A stretch of 64,000 nt of DNA from Herbidospora yilanensis. GTDB lineage: Bacteria; Actinomycetota; Actinomycetes; Streptosporangiales; Streptosporangiaceae. Under the pieces are notes generated by a model. That model had not been told where the DNA came from, did not search any database, and was given only the letters and a program-made list of their open reading frames with translations. Every line of letters starts with the position of its first letter. Position 1 is the first letter of the stretch. Positions 51,763-61,051 of the stretch are shown here, piece by piece. Location: positions 62,001 through 126,000 of the forward strand of contig NZ_BBXE01000016.1 in assembly GCF_001570565.1 (NCBI RefSeq), in the 5' to 3' direction. The position numbers and the translations under genes are program-made.

Positions 51763-52440
51763 CTACCTCTTACGTCGGCGCTGTGCAGCTCGTGAACCGG
51801 CGCCGGCGATGACGCGGACAAGAGTTGCAGGCGGATCGACTTTACCGCGCCCGACCGTGACAAGCTCGGCCGTCTTTGCCCCGTGAGCGGACAATTGGGT
51901 GTCGGCGCCCGCCAATTCTTCGGCAGCTCGTTCACCCTTCATCGCCAGCAGCTCTCCGCCCTCGCGGAGCAGGGGGAGCGACCAGGTGAGCAGGCGATCG
52001 AGAGGCGCGACGGCCCTGGCGGTGGCGACGTCGAAGGTGCGTTTGCCCTTCAGCTCCTCGGCGCGGCCGCGGAGCACCTCGACGTTCTGCAACTTGAGAG
52101 TCTCAACACACTCTTCGAGGAAGACGGTGCGTCTGAGCAACGGTTCGAGAAGGGTCACCGTCACGTCGGGGCGGACGATCGCCAGGACGATGCCCGGCAG
52201 GCCCGCGCCCGAGCCGATGTCGACGAGTTTCACGTCGGGCGGCACCGCTTCGGCGATCACGGCACAGTTCAACAGGTGGCGATCCCAGATCCGGGGGACT
52301 TCCCGAGGGCCGAGCAGCCCACGCACCACCCCCGGCCCGGCCAGCAGGGAGGCATAGGTTTCCGCCTGGGCCAAGGCCTCGCCCGCGAACACCGCGTTGG
52401 CGGCTTCGGGGGGCTGCTGGTTGCTCATTTCTTCGGTCAT
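51763..52440 (-). CDS. rsmG: 16S rRNA m7G527 methyltransferase RsmG
   Basis: A 225-residue SAM-dependent methyltransferase. LVDIGSGAGLPGIVLAI binds SAM, VTLLEPLLRRTVFLEE and VATARAVAPLDRLLTW are the other class motifs. WDRHLLNCAVI is typical of RsmG. ATG 52440 gives MTEEMSNQQ as in streptomycete proteins; the hexamer TACCCT ends 7 nt before it, indicating a leaderless message. Upstream frames are not homologous. Loss of RsmG gives low-level streptomycin resistance in other bacteria. Confidence 0.95.
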   Translation of the reverse strand: MTEEMSNQQPPEAANAVFAGEALAQAETYASLLAGPGVVRGLLGPREVPRIWDRHLLNCAVIAEAVPPDVKLVDIGSGAGLPGIVLAIVRPDVTVTLLEPLLRRTVFLEECVETLKLQNVEVLRGRAEELKGKRTFDVATARAVAPLDRLLTWSLPLLREGGELLAMKGERAAEELAGADTQLSAHGAKTAELVTVGRGKVDPPATLVRVIAGAGSRAAQRRRKR

Positions 52441-52481
52441 CCCTCGTAGGGTATCGGGCGGTGGACGACGGCCAGAAAACC

Positions 52482-52525
52482 TGTGGATAAACCTGTGGAT
52501 ATTGCGGTGTGTGTCCTGTGGACAA
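52482..52525. promoter_or_regulatory. DnaA boxes between rsmG and jag
   Basis: TGTGGATAA (52482), TGTGGATAT (52494) and TGTGGACAA (52517) lie within 44 bp in the 179-bp gap, just upstream of rsmG. Confidence 0.65.
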
Positions 52526-52573
52526 CAGTGCGCGGCTGGCCAAAAGCCCAGGCGTAAGCCGTACAGACAAAGA

Positions 52574-52604
52574 AAACCGCCGACCCGGGACGGGGCGGCG
52601 GTTT
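52574..52604 (-). terminator. Terminator after jag
   Basis: AAACCGCCG and CGGCGGTTT form a 9-bp stem, followed on the minus strand by TCTTT. It ends the rpmH-rnpA-yidD-yidC-jag unit. Confidence 0.8.
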
Positions 52605-52619
52605 CCACAGGCTGGAATG

Positions 52620-53114
52620 TCAGGCGGGCAGGACCACGACGAAACGCCGGGGCTCCTCCCCCTCGGACTCGCTGCGCAGGCCGGCGGCGGCGACGGCGTC
52701 GTGGATGACCTTGCGCTCGAACGGCGTCATCGGCTTGAGGGCCTTCGGCTCGCCCGACGTCTTGACCTCGTCGACGGCGGCCGTGCCGATCTTGGTGAGT
52801 TCCGCCCGGCGGCGCTCGCGATATCCGGCGACGTCGAGCATGAGCCGCGAGCGTTCGCCGGTCTGCCGGTGGACGGCCAGGCGGGTCAGTTCCTGGAGCG
52901 CCTCCAGGACCTCGCCACCGGGGCCGACCAGGTCGCCGCCCTTGAGGCCGATCACGGAGACGAGCGCGCGGTCGCCCTCGACGTCCATGTCGATGTCGCC
53001 GTCGAGGTCGGCTATGTCGAGCAGCCCCTCGACGTAGTCGGCGGCGATCTCGCCCTCCTGCTCCAGGGCGGCGACGCTCGGAGCCGCCTTGACGGTCTCC
53101 TCGGCTTCGGTCAC
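52620..53114 (-). CDS. jag: RNA-binding protein Jag/KhpB (KH and R3H domains)
   Basis: A 164-residue protein. KH domain with VSVIGLKGGDLVGPGGEVLEAL (GxxG-type loop) and R3H domain with TPFERKVIHDAVAAAGLRSESEGEEP. It binds RNA and in other bacteria affects cell division and wall growth. GTG 53114 has AGGGAG 8 nt upstream; a further GTG/ATG upstream overlaps yidC and is unlikely. It sits directly after yidC in the conserved operon. Confidence 0.94.
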   Translation of the reverse strand: MTEAEETVKAAPSVAALEQEGEIAADYVEGLLDIADLDGDIDMDVEGDRALVSVIGLKGGDLVGPGGEVLEALQELTRLAVHRQTGERSRLMLDVAGYRERRRAELTKIGTAAVDEVKTSGEPKALKPMTPFERKVIHDAVAAAGLRSESEGEEPRRFVVVLPA

Positions 53115-53128
53115 GTGGGAACTCCCTC

Positions 53129-54076
53129 TCACGACTTCTTGCTGCCGGTCCGCTTGCTACGTGGTTGCCGCGTCGGCTGCTGACGGACGATCTTAGGCTC
53201 TGGCTCCGCCGACTGCTCGGGCGCGGGCGGGGTCTTGCGGAAGCGCGCGAAGAAGCCCGGCTTGACCTCGACGGGGATCAGGTTGCCCTTGGCGTCGAAC
53301 TGCGGCATCGGGTTGCGGCTGTAGAACCAGTGCTGCTGGCCGAGGGTCCACACGTTGGTGGTGACCCAGTAGAGGATCAGGCCCAGCGGGAAGTTCAGGG
53401 AGAACACGGCGAACAGCGGCGAGATGTACATCAGGATCTTCTGCTGCTGCGCCATGGGGTTGTCCGGCATCTGGGCCATCGAGCGGGTCACGCTCTGCCG
53501 GACGGTCAGGAACGTCGTCAGCGACGAGATCGCGACGAAGATGACCAGGACGATCTTGGCGATGACCGGGTCGGCGCCGTAGGCCTCGATGTCGGCGCCG
53601 CTGGTGAAGAACGTCGCCGGGAGCGGGGCGCCGAAGATGTGGGCGGCGCGGGCGCTGTCGACGAGCTCCTGCGTCATGCCGAAGCGCGGCTGGCCGTGGG
53701 CCATCGCGTTCAGCACCGTGAACATCGAGATGAAGATCGGGAACTGCGCGATGACCGGCAGGCAGCCGCCCAGGGGGTTGGCGCCCGCTTCCTGGTAGAC
53801 GCGCATGACCTCCTGGTTCATGCGCTGCTTGTCGTTCTTGTAACGCTTGCGCAGATCCTGAACCTTGGGCGCGAGCTCCTGCATCTTCTTCGAGGAGCGC
53901 ATCTGCTTCAGGAAGAGCGGGAAGATCAGGATTCGCATCAGCACGGTCAGCGTGATGATGGTCAACGCCCAGTTCAGCCCGTTGTCGGGGCTGAGGACGA
54001 GGCTGTAGAAGTTGTGGATATGGGTGATCACCCAGGCGATGGCCGTATACAGCCAGTTCAGCCAGGACAGCTCCAC
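53129..54076 (-). CDS. yidC: Membrane protein insertase YidC
   Basis: A 315-residue insertase of the Gram-positive type without the large periplasmic domain. Core helices are WALTIITLTVLMRILIFPLF (with the hydrophilic-groove Arg), LPVIAQFPIFISMF and NFPLGLILYWVTTNVWTLGQ. It ends in a basic, Pro-rich tail (RQPRSKRTGSKKS) that may touch the ribosome. GTG start. Part of the rpmH-rnpA-yidD-yidC-jag order. Confidence 0.96.
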   Translation of the reverse strand: MELSWLNWLYTAIAWVITHIHNFYSLVLSPDNGLNWALTIITLTVLMRILIFPLFLKQMRSSKKMQELAPKVQDLRKRYKNDKQRMNQEVMRVYQEAGANPLGGCLPVIAQFPIFISMFTVLNAMAHGQPRFGMTQELVDSARAAHIFGAPLPATFFTSGADIEAYGADPVIAKIVLVIFVAISSLTTFLTVRQSVTRSMAQMPDNPMAQQQKILMYISPLFAVFSLNFPLGLILYWVTTNVWTLGQQHWFYSRNPMPQFDAKGNLIPVEVKPGFFARFRKTPPAPEQSAEPEPKIVRQQPTRQPRSKRTGSKKS

Positions 54077-54080
54077 CGAG

Positions 54081-54359
54081 CTAGCTCCCTTGCTTGTCGT
54101 GGGGTCGAGGGGGCACGGGATCGAACCCGCCGGGGTGGAAGGGATGGCATCGGCCGATGCGACGGATGGTCAACCACACCCCGCGCAGCGCCCCGTGCAC
54201 GGCGATCGCCTCGAGACCGTACGCGCTGCAAGAGGGGAAGAAGCGGCATCGAGGCCCCAGGAGGGGACTGATGAACGCCCGGTAGAACCTGATCGGGACG
54301 ATCAATACGCGGGCAGCCGTCGAGACCGGCGTGACCGGCTGGGGCTGCTCGGTTGTCAT
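54081..54359 (-). CDS. yidD: Membrane protein insertion efficiency factor YidD
   Basis: A 92-residue protein with [30 protein letters not shown] and [14 protein letters not shown], the Cys-rich signature of YidD. The ATG overlaps the rnpA stop by 4 nt. It assists insertion of proteins by YidC, the next gene. Confidence 0.95.
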   Translation of the reverse strand: MTTEQPQPVTPVSTAARVLIVPIRFYRAFISPLLGPRCRFFPSCSAYGLEAIAVHGALRGVWLTIRRIGRCHPFHPGGFDPVPPRPHDKQGS

Positions 54360-54712
54360 GACCGTCCATCCCGCGGCCGCCGGATCAGTCGCTGAAGCGC
54401 GACATCGAGATCGGCGGCCAGGTGCTCGCTGCGCGCGGACGCGGCCGGTGGATTGGCGCGTACCACCAGCAGGCTACCTCTCGGAAGGAGGTGCAGACGT
54501 GCCCGCATCAGGTGTCTGAGTCTCCGTTTGACCCTGTTCCTGGTCACCGCGTCACCCACGGCCTTACTGACGACGAACCCCACGATCGGGGTCTCGTCGG
54601 CCTCCACAGCGGTGAAGTGGACGACCAGGGAGGGTCTTCCGGCGCGGCGCCCGCGCCGGATCGCCTCGGCGAACTCCTCGCCTTTGCGCATGCGGGAAGC
54701 GGGCGGGAGCAC
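54356..54712 (-). CDS. rnpA: Ribonuclease P protein component
   Basis: A 118-residue basic protein with [19 protein letters not shown] and the RNP signature [25 protein letters not shown] 54712 ([10 protein letters not shown]) is chosen because AAGGA lies 9 nt upstream and streptomycete proteins start here; a TTG at 54730 is in frame but would include the ribosome binding site. It works with the RNase P RNA (encoded elsewhere) to mature tRNA 5' ends. Confidence 0.95.
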   Translation of the reverse strand: MLPPASRMRKGEEFAEAIRRGRRAGRPSLVVHFTAVEADETPIVGFVVSKAVGDAVTRNRVKRRLRHLMRARLHLLPRGSLLVVRANPPAASARSEHLAADLDVALQRLIRRPRDGRS

Positions 54713-54780
54713 CGGATACTTCCTTAACAAGTAGCCCGCCGTCAGAGGTGACGGCGGGCGGGGCTGCTACGAAGTGCCGG

Positions 54781-54918
54781 TCAGACGGTGAGGTCGTGAC
54801 GGCCCTTGCGGCGGCGGGCGGCCAGGATGGCGCGGCCGGCGCGGGTGCGCATGCGGAGCCGGAAACCGTGGGTCTTCGCGCGACGGCGGTTGTTCGGCTG
54901 GAAAGTACGCTTGCTCAC
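54781..54918 (-). CDS. rpmH: 50S ribosomal protein L34
   Basis: A 45-residue basic protein: it begins [19 protein letters not shown] and ends [11 protein letters not shown] 54918 has GGAG 9 nt upstream. It heads the minus-strand operon leaving the origin, opposite dnaA. Confidence 0.96.
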   Translation of the reverse strand: MSKRTFQPNNRRRAKTHGFRLRMRTRAGRAILAARRRKGRHDLTV

Positions 54919-55363
54919 GATGGGCTCCAGGCTAGATGTGCCCTGTCGTTAGGGCGATTAGACCAAAGTTTACGGCCCACCGGGCACAGGGCATGCGAAA
55001 GAGCCGTCCCGAGAAAGCCGACCGGGTCACGTTACGGGGTACACGCCCGAATGGTCAAACCGGCGCTCCTAGTTTTCCACAGGCTGTGGAGTTATCCACA
55101 CCGTCCTTGGTCATCCACATCCTGTGGGCAACGGGTGCCAGTAGGCTGTGGACAACGTCTTGAACGCAGGTCGCGCACACCGCTACTGTCAGGCGTCCAG
55201 GCCTTCCCTCCACACCCAGAGCACCTGTGGATCTCCTGTGGATCTTCTGTGGAAACTCGCAGCGGGGGCCGGCGCCACCGGGAGCAGACCGGGCAGGGCG
55301 GGTGTGGATAACGACACGCGGCGAGCGATCAATGGGGACCGCGTCAGGGAGGAGTGCCGAACG
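54919..55363. promoter_or_regulatory. rpmH-dnaA intergenic region with DnaA boxes
   Basis: About 445 bp without gene. DnaA-box-like 9-mers include TTTTCCACA (55073), TTATCCACA (55092), TCATCCACA (55111), TGTGGGCAA (55123), TGTGGACAA (55147), TGTGGATCT (55226, 55237) and TGTGGATAA (55303). These fit DnaA autoregulation and the left part of the origin region. Promoters of rpmH and dnaA must lie here; no clear hexamers were recognised. Confidence 0.75.
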
Positions 55364-57067
55364 GTGGACGGCGTCGACCTCAACCAGTTGTGGGCGAGAG
55401 CGCTCACCACACTCCTCGACCAGGGAGTCTCGGGTCAGCAGCGCGCGTTTCTGCAGATGACGCAGCCGTCCGGGCTGATCAACGACACGATTCTGCTGGC
55501 CGCTCCCAACGACTTCGCCAAAGAGGTCATCGAGGTGCGGCTGCGGCCGCTCATCATGCAGGCGCTTTCGCAGGAGTTCGGCCGGCCGGTCCGCATCGCC
55601 GTGATGGTCGATCCGACGGCCACGCAGGCGGAGCCGAAGCAGCAGAACTACGGCCGTCCGGGTGGTTTTCCCCAGAGCGGCGGCCCGGCTTTTCCCCAGA
55701 CCGGTACGCCCGGGTTTCCCCAGAGCACCCCGTCGGGTGGTTTTCCCCAGGGCGGGGCGTCCGGCGGTTATCCCCAGAACACCGGTTCCGGAAGTTTTCC
55801 CCAGACTGGGGATCACGGCTTTCAACAGCCTGTGCAATCTCCGCAGGGCTTCGGCCAGGGGTTTCGTCAGGAGTCCCCAGAACAGCAGGCCGATTTTCCA
55901 CAGGGTCGCCCACAGGGAGTCCCAGGTGCGCCGCCGCCGGCCGAGCAGCCGTACACGCAATATCCACAGGCTGAGGAGAAGAACGACAAGGCGCCGCCCC
56001 GGCCCTCCGGGGGCAAGCAGGGTGAGCCCGCGCGGCTGAACGCCAAGTACACCTTTGAGACGTTCGTCATCGGCGCGAGCAACCGGTTCGCCCACGCGGC
56101 GGCGGTCGCGGTGGCCGAGGCGCCGGCCAAGGCGTACAACCCACTCTTTATCTATGGGGACTCGGGGCTGGGGAAGACGCACCTTCTCCATGCGATCGGT
56201 CACTACGCGCAGAGCCTGTACGAAGGCGCGCGGGTGCGGTACGTGAGCTCCGAGGAGTTCACCAACGACTTCATCAACAGCATCCGCGACCACAAGGCCG
56301 ACGGGTTCCGGGCGCGGTTCCGGGCTGTGGACATCCTCCTCGTGGACGACATCCAGTTCCTTGAGGGCAAGGAGCAGACGCAGGAGGAGTTCTTCCACAC
56401 CTTCAACACCCTCCACAACAGCAGCAAGCAGATCGTGATCTCCAGCGACCGGGCGCCGAAGCAACTGGTCACCCTGGAGGACCGGCTCCGCAACCGCTTC
56501 GAGTGGGGGCTGATCACCGACGTGCAGCCGCCCGAGCTCGAGACCCGCATCGCGATCCTGCGGAAGAAGGCGATCCAGGAGGGCCTGGCCGCGCCGCCCG
56601 ACGTGCTGGAGTACATCGCCAGCCGGATCGCCACCAACATCCGCGAGCTCGAAGGCGCACTAATAAGGGTGACCGCCTTCGCTTCGCTCAACCGGCAGTC
56701 GGTCGACATCGGCCTGACCGAGATCGTGCTGAAGGACCTCATCACCGAGGACAGCTCCAGCACCGAGATCACGATCGCGCTCATCATGTCCACGACCGCG
56801 GAGTACTTCGGCGTCTCGCTCGACGACCTGTGCGGCGGATCGCGGTCGCGGGCCCTCGTGGTGGCCCGTCAGATCGCCATGTACCTGGCCCGGGAGCTCA
56901 CCGACCTCTCGCTGCCGAAGATCGGCGCCCAGTTCGGCGGCCGTGACCACACCACTGTTATGCACAGCGAGCGCAAGATCCGCTCCCTGATGGCCGAGCG
57001 GCGCTCGATGTACAACCAGGTCAACGAACTGACGACCCGGATCAAGCAGCGCGCGCGCACCTCTTGA
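55364..57067 (+). CDS. dnaA: Chromosomal replication initiator DnaA
   Basis: A 567-residue initiator. Domain I (1-85) starts [18 protein letters not shown]; a long low-complexity domain II (about 90-225) has repeated GGFPQ-like units; the AAA+ part has [16 protein letters not shown] (Walker A) and [12 protein letters not shown] (Walker B); domain IV ends with [20 protein letters not shown], which reads the DnaA box. GTG 55364 has AGGAG about 10 nt upstream; a longer frame from 55148 would start in the DnaA-box region and has no family sequence. It opens oriC, which lies directly downstream. Confidence 0.96.
   Translation: MDGVDLNQLWARALTTLLDQGVSGQQRAFLQMTQPSGLINDTILLAAPNDFAKEVIEVRLRPLIMQALSQEFGRPVRIAVMVDPTATQAEPKQQNYGRPGGFPQSGGPAFPQTGTPGFPQSTPSGGFPQGGASGGYPQNTGSGSFPQTGDHGFQQPVQSPQGFGQGFRQESPEQQADFPQGRPQGVPGAPPPAEQPYTQYPQAEEKNDKAPPRPSGGKQGEPARLNAKYTFETFVIGASNRFAHAAAVAVAEAPAKAYNPLFIYGDSGLGKTHLLHAIGHYAQSLYEGARVRYVSSEEFTNDFINSIRDHKADGFRARFRAVDILLVDDIQFLEGKEQTQEEFFHTFNTLHNSSKQIVISSDRAPKQLVTLEDRLRNRFEWGLITDVQPPELETRIAILRKKAIQEGLAAPPDVLEYIASRIATNIRELEGALIRVTAFASLNRQSVDIGLTEIVLKDLITEDSSSTEITIALIMSTTAEYFGVSLDDLCGGSRSRALVVARQIAMYLARELTDLSLPKIGAQFGGRDHTTVMHSERKIRSLMAERRSMYNQVNELTTRIKQRARTS
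55676..55969 (+). repeat. DnaA-box-like DNA repeats in the domain II coding region of dnaA
   Basis: Eight copies of a TTTTCCCCAG-type decamer at 55676, 55690, 55714, 55741, 55768 (TTATCCCCAG), 55795, 55894 (TTTTCCACAG) and 55960 (ATATCCACAG). Most are in the same frame and code for F-P-Q or Y-P-Q. Confidence 0.8.
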
Positions 57068-57666
57068 TTCACAGCCTGTGGATAACTCTGTGGATCACGG
57101 AACACAGGTGTAATTCCGCGCGCGCTGGAAACTCATAGATCAACAGGCCACACCAGACTGTGGACAAGTCTGTGGAAAACCTGTGGATAAGACCCCCTCC
57201 AGCGGTGGATAACCTGTGGACACGCTGTGGATGACCTGTGGGTAGTGGAAAAAACACACTCCGTGTCGGGCGTGTCTCATGTGGACAACCTGTGGAAAAG
57301 CTGTGGGTAACCGGTGGATAACTGGGTGCAAACCTGTGGACGGCCTGTGGGTAACTAAAAGTTATCCCCAGCACGCGCTGAGTAATCCCCAGGCTGTCCA
57401 CAGGTGCTGTGGACAGAAATCCGGCCGCTGACCTGCGGTTATAGGGGTTCTTCCACATTTCCACAGCGCCTATTAAGACGGCTGATATCTCTACCTAGAG
57501 GAAAGTCAAGAGCAACCTTCGGGCGCGGCGCGGAGCAAAAAATCCTGGAGTTGACACCTCCCGGCAAGCGACGAAGATGGGCAGTCACACCTCGCGCCAC
57601 CGCGTCGCCGCCCCCCAGCCATCACCGCCCGACGCCGTCCCTACCCACCACAGGAGGCTGATCCAC
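57068..57666. other. Replication origin oriC
   Basis: The dnaA-dnaN gap of about 600 bp holds some 19 DnaA-box-like 9-mers between 57077 and 57417. Examples are TGTGGATAA (57077, 57182), TGTGGACAA (57159, 57280), TGTGGGTAA (57302, 57346), GGTGGATAA (57204, 57313), TTATCCCCA (57362) and CTGTCCACA (57394). Nearly all point one way; the last few at the dnaN side are inverted. An A/T-richer stretch at about 57468-57500 is the best candidate for the unwinding site. AGGAGG at 57652 belongs to dnaN. Confidence 0.93.
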
Positions 57667-58803
57667 GTGATGTTCCGGGTCGACCGAGACGTGCTCGCCG
57701 AAGCCGTCGCGTGGACGGCACGCAGCCTCCCCGCCCGGCCCTCGGTGCCCGTCCTCGCCGGCATGCGCCTTGAGGTCACCGACGACCAGCAGCTCAAGCT
57801 CTCGGGGTTCGACTACGAGGTCTCCGCCGAGGTGACCCTCGACCTGCAGACCGGCGAGTCCGGCGTGGTGCTGGTCTCGGGCCGCCTGCTCGCCGAGATC
57901 ACCCGAGCCCTTCCCGCACAGCCTGTGGATTTCGTGGTCGAAGGCGCCAAGGCGGTCGTGACCTGTGGCACCGCCCGGTTCACCCTGCTGACGATGCCGG
58001 TGGAGGACTATCCCTCCCTCCCGGCCATGCCGCCGGCCGCGGGCCGGGTCGGCAGCGACGTGTTCGCCTCGGCCGTCGCCCAGGTGGCCACCGCCGCCGG
58101 CAAGGACGACACCCTGCCGATGCTGACCGGCGTCCGGATGGAGATCGACGGCGACACGGTCACGCTGGCGGCGACCGACCGCTACCGGCTGGCCGTCCGT
58201 GAGCTCAAGTGGCAGCCCGACCAGCCCGACTTCCAGGCCATCGCGATGATCCCGGGCCGGACGCTCGCCGACACCGCCAAGTCACTGGTCACCGGCGCCG
58301 AGGTCGAGATCGCCCTGAGCTCCGTGGGCGGCACCGGCGAAGGCATGATCGGCTTCAGCAGCGGCGGCCGACGCACGACCACGCGGCTGCTCGACCCCGA
58401 GTTCCCCAAATACCGCTCGCTGCTGCCGACCGAGTTCTCGGCCCGCGCCGAGCTGGTCACCAGCTCCTTCGTCGAGGCCGTCAAGCGCGTGGCCCTGGTC
58501 GCCGAGCGCAACACCCCGGTCCGGCTGGCCTTCCGGGGCGACGAGGTCGTGCTCGAAGCGGGCAGCGGCGACGAGGCACAGGCTGTGGAAGTCCTGCCGG
58601 TCGACTTCGACGGCGGCGAGATCAACATCGCCTTCAACCACCAGTTCCTGCTCGAAGGCCTCGGCGCGATCGATTCCGACGTTGCTCGCCTGCAGTTCAC
58701 CACCTCGACGAAACCTGCCATCCTCACCGGCGGAAAGCCCGTGGAAGATGGGGGCATACCCGACTATCGCTACCTGATCATGCCCATTCGGCTCTCAAGC
58801 TGA
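57667..58803 (+). CDS. dnaN: DNA polymerase III beta subunit (sliding clamp)
   Basis: A 378-residue clamp with three repeated folds that begins MMFRVDRDVLAEAVAWTARSL and ends YRYLIMPIRLSS, with the usual partner-binding Pro and Arg of the C-terminal motif. GTG 57667 has AGGAGG 9 nt upstream and aligns with the family start. By its place after dnaA and oriC this is the main replicative clamp. A paralogue of similar length is encoded at 6552-7646. Confidence 0.97.
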   Translation: MMFRVDRDVLAEAVAWTARSLPARPSVPVLAGMRLEVTDDQQLKLSGFDYEVSAEVTLDLQTGESGVVLVSGRLLAEITRALPAQPVDFVVEGAKAVVTCGTARFTLLTMPVEDYPSLPAMPPAAGRVGSDVFASAVAQVATAAGKDDTLPMLTGVRMEIDGDTVTLAATDRYRLAVRELKWQPDQPDFQAIAMIPGRTLADTAKSLVTGAEVEIALSSVGGTGEGMIGFSSGGRRTTTRLLDPEFPKYRSLLPTEFSARAELVTSSFVEAVKRVALVAERNTPVRLAFRGDEVVLEAGSGDEAQAVEVLPVDFDGGEINIAFNHQFLLEGLGAIDSDVARLQFTTSTKPAILTGGKPVEDGGIPDYRYLIMPIRLSS

Positions 58804-58881
58804 ACGAATCCGTATGATCAACCCTCGGGTCGGGTAGGCGAGTCGGCGTGACCGTAGACGGAACCCTGAGGGGGTGCTCTC

Positions 58882-59829
58882 ATGCAGATCGGCATGATCG
58901 GCCTGGGCAAGATGGGCGGCAACATGGCCGAGCGGCTGCGCCGCGGTGGCCATGAGGTCGTCGGTTACGACCGTGACCCCGGCGTCAGCGACGTCGGCAG
59001 CCTGAAGGAGCTCGTCGACCGCCTGGAGGCGCCGCGCGCCGTCTGGGTGATGGTCCCGGCCGGTGAGCCCACCCGGGCGACCATCGCGTCCCTGGGCGAG
59101 GCGCTCTCCGCCGGTGACGTGGTCATCGACGGCGGCAACTCCCACTACATCGACGACCAGAAGCATGGCAAGGAGCTCGCCGAGAAGGGCGTCAAGTTCG
59201 TCGACGTCGGCGTCTCCGGCGGCGTGTGGGGCCTGGAGAACGGCTACGCCCTGATGGCCGGGGGCCTTCCCGAGGACATCGCCCATCTCAGGCCGATCTT
59301 CGACACCCTCAAGCCCGAGGGCGAGGACGGCTTCGTCCACGCCGGGTCGATCGGCGCCGGCCACTTCGCCAAGATGGTCCACAACGGCATCGAATACGGC
59401 ATGATGCAGGCCTTCGCCGAAGGCTGGGAGCTGCTTGAGGCCACCGACATCGTCACCGACGTCCCCGGAGCGTTCAAGAGCTGGCGTCACGGCACGGTCA
59501 TCCGCTCCTGGCTGCTCGACCTGCTCACCCGGGCGCTCGACGAAGACCCCGGCCTCGAAGACCTCAAGGGCTACGCCCAGGACTCCGGAGAGGGCCGCTG
59601 GACCGTCCAGGCGGCCGTCGACCACGCCGTGCCGCTGCCGGTCATCACGGCCGCGCTCTACGCCCGCTTCGCCTCCCGCCAGGAAGACTCCCCGGCGATG
59701 AAGATGGTCGCGGCGCTGCGCAACCAGTTCGGCGGCCACGCCGTCACCGCCGCCGAAGGGGCCTACGAGAAGGGCGCCGACGCGCCGGGCGCGGCCGACA
59801 GCATGATCCCCGAGGCCAACGGCTCCTGA
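58882..59829 (+). CDS. gnd: 6-phosphogluconate dehydrogenase, decarboxylating (short type)
   Basis: A 315-residue enzyme of the pentose phosphate pathway. NADP site [19 protein letters not shown] is split over the Rossmann fold; [29 protein letters not shown] and [17 protein letters not shown] (catalytic Lys and Glu) follow. It is the short YqeC-like form of about 300 residues. Its place between dnaN and recF is typical for streptomycetes and relatives. A perfect terminator follows. Confidence 0.94.
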   Translation: MQIGMIGLGKMGGNMAERLRRGGHEVVGYDRDPGVSDVGSLKELVDRLEAPRAVWVMVPAGEPTRATIASLGEALSAGDVVIDGGNSHYIDDQKHGKELAEKGVKFVDVGVSGGVWGLENGYALMAGGLPEDIAHLRPIFDTLKPEGEDGFVHAGSIGAGHFAKMVHNGIEYGMMQAFAEGWELLEATDIVTDVPGAFKSWRHGTVIRSWLLDLLTRALDEDPGLEDLKGYAQDSGEGRWTVQAAVDHAVPLPVITAALYARFASRQEDSPAMKMVAALRNQFGGHAVTAAEGAYEKGADAPGAADSMIPEANGS

Positions 59830-59837
59830 TCTCGGCC

Positions 59838-59863
59838 GGGCTCCCGCTCCACCGCGGGAGCCC
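59838..59863 (+). terminator. Terminator between gnd and recF
   Basis: GGGCTCCCGC and GCGGGAGCCC form a perfect 10-bp stem with a TCCACC loop, 8 nt after the gnd stop. Confidence 0.85.
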
Positions 59864-59878
59864 GTTACCGTTACCGGC

Positions 59879-61051
59879 ATGTTCACCGCCCACCTGTCGC
59901 TGACGGACTTCCGGTCCTATCCCACCGCCGAGCTGGCGCTCGAACCCGGGGTGACCGCCTTCGTCGGGCCCAACGGGCAGGGCAAGACCAACCTGGTCGA
60001 GGCGATCGGTTACGTCGCCTCCCACGCCTCCCACCGGGTGGCGACCGACGCTCCTCTGGTACGCCACGGCGCCCCCCGGGCCGTCATCCGCGCCGTGATC
60101 GAGCGCGACCAGAGACGCGCGCTGGTCGAGCTGGAGATCAACCCGGGCAAGGCCAACCGCGCCCGGGTCAACCGCGCGCCGGTGTCCCGGGCCAGAGACG
60201 CCCTCGGCGTGTTGCGGACCGTGTTGTTCGCCCCCGAGGACCTGGCCCTGTCGAAGGGCGACCCGTCCGAACGCCGCAAGTTCATGGACGACCTCCTCGT
60301 CGCCCGCCACCCCCGGTTCGCCGGGGTCCGGGCCGACTACGACCGCGCCCTCAAGCAGCGCAACGCCCTGCTCCGCACGGCCTCGCAGACCCGCCGCAGG
60401 AGCCCCAGGCGGCAGATGGACGACGCGGCGTTCGCCTCGGCCGGGGCCGGTGACGTGTTGTCCACACTTGAGGTCTGGGACGCCCACCTGGTCCGCCACG
60501 GGGCCGAGTTGCTCGCCGCCCGGCTGGACCTTGTGGAGAACCTGCGGCCCCTGGTGACCAAGGCCTATGCGGAACTGGCGCCCGGCTCCGTGCCCGCGCA
60601 GATCGACTACCGGTGGTTTTCCACAGAGGAGGCCGACCTGGGGACGGACCGCGCGGAACTCGCCGTACGGTTGGGGGAGGCGCTGGCCGAGGCGCGGGCG
60701 CAGGAGATCGAACGGGGGGTCACCCTCGTGGGGCCGCACCGCGACGATCTGCTGCTGCGGCTCGGGGAGTTGCCGGCGCGCGGCTACGCCAGCCACGGCG
60801 AGTCGTGGTCGTTCGCGCTGGCGCTGCGGCTGGCCGCCTACGACCTGCTGCGTTCGGAAGGGGGCGATCCGGTGCTGGTCCTCGACGACGTGTTCGCCGA
60901 GCTTGACGCCCAGCGCCGCCGGCGGCTGGCCGAGATCGTCGCCCCGGCGGAGCAGGTTCTGATCACGGCGGCGGTGGCGGAGGACGTACCGAGGGAACTG
61001 AGCGGCGCCCGCTTCGACGTCACCGAGGGGAGCGTGACCCGTGTCGGGTGA
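59879..61051 (+). CDS. recF: DNA replication and repair protein RecF
   Basis: A 390-residue SMC-like ATPase. [17 protein letters not shown] is Walker [17 protein letters not shown] contains the signature, and [16 protein letters not shown] is Walker B. It helps load RecA at gaps. TACCGT (59866-59871) ends 7 nt before the ATG, so it probably has its own leaderless message behind the gnd terminator. It overlaps the next gene by 11 nt. Confidence 0.96.
   Translation: MFTAHLSLTDFRSYPTAELALEPGVTAFVGPNGQGKTNLVEAIGYVASHASHRVATDAPLVRHGAPRAVIRAVIERDQRRALVELEINPGKANRARVNRAPVSRARDALGVLRTVLFAPEDLALSKGDPSERRKFMDDLLVARHPRFAGVRADYDRALKQRNALLRTASQTRRRSPRRQMDDAAFASAGAGDVLSTLEVWDAHLVRHGAELLAARLDLVENLRPLVTKAYAELAPGSVPAQIDYRWFSTEEADLGTDRAELAVRLGEALAEARAQEIERGVTLVGPHRDDLLLRLGELPARGYASHGESWSFALALRLAAYDLLRSEGGDPVLVLDDVFAELDAQRRRRLAEIVAPAEQVLITAAVAEDVPRELSGARFDVTEGSVTRVG

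Noticed and set aside
55148-55363. Longer N-terminus of DnaA from GTG 55148
   Set aside because: The added 72 codons lie over DnaA boxes, show no homology, and the 55364 start has a ribosome binding site and family sequence.
55676-55969. CRISPR-like repeats
   Set aside because: Units are 10 bp, irregularly spaced and in frame with the DnaA linker; no repeat-spacer structure.
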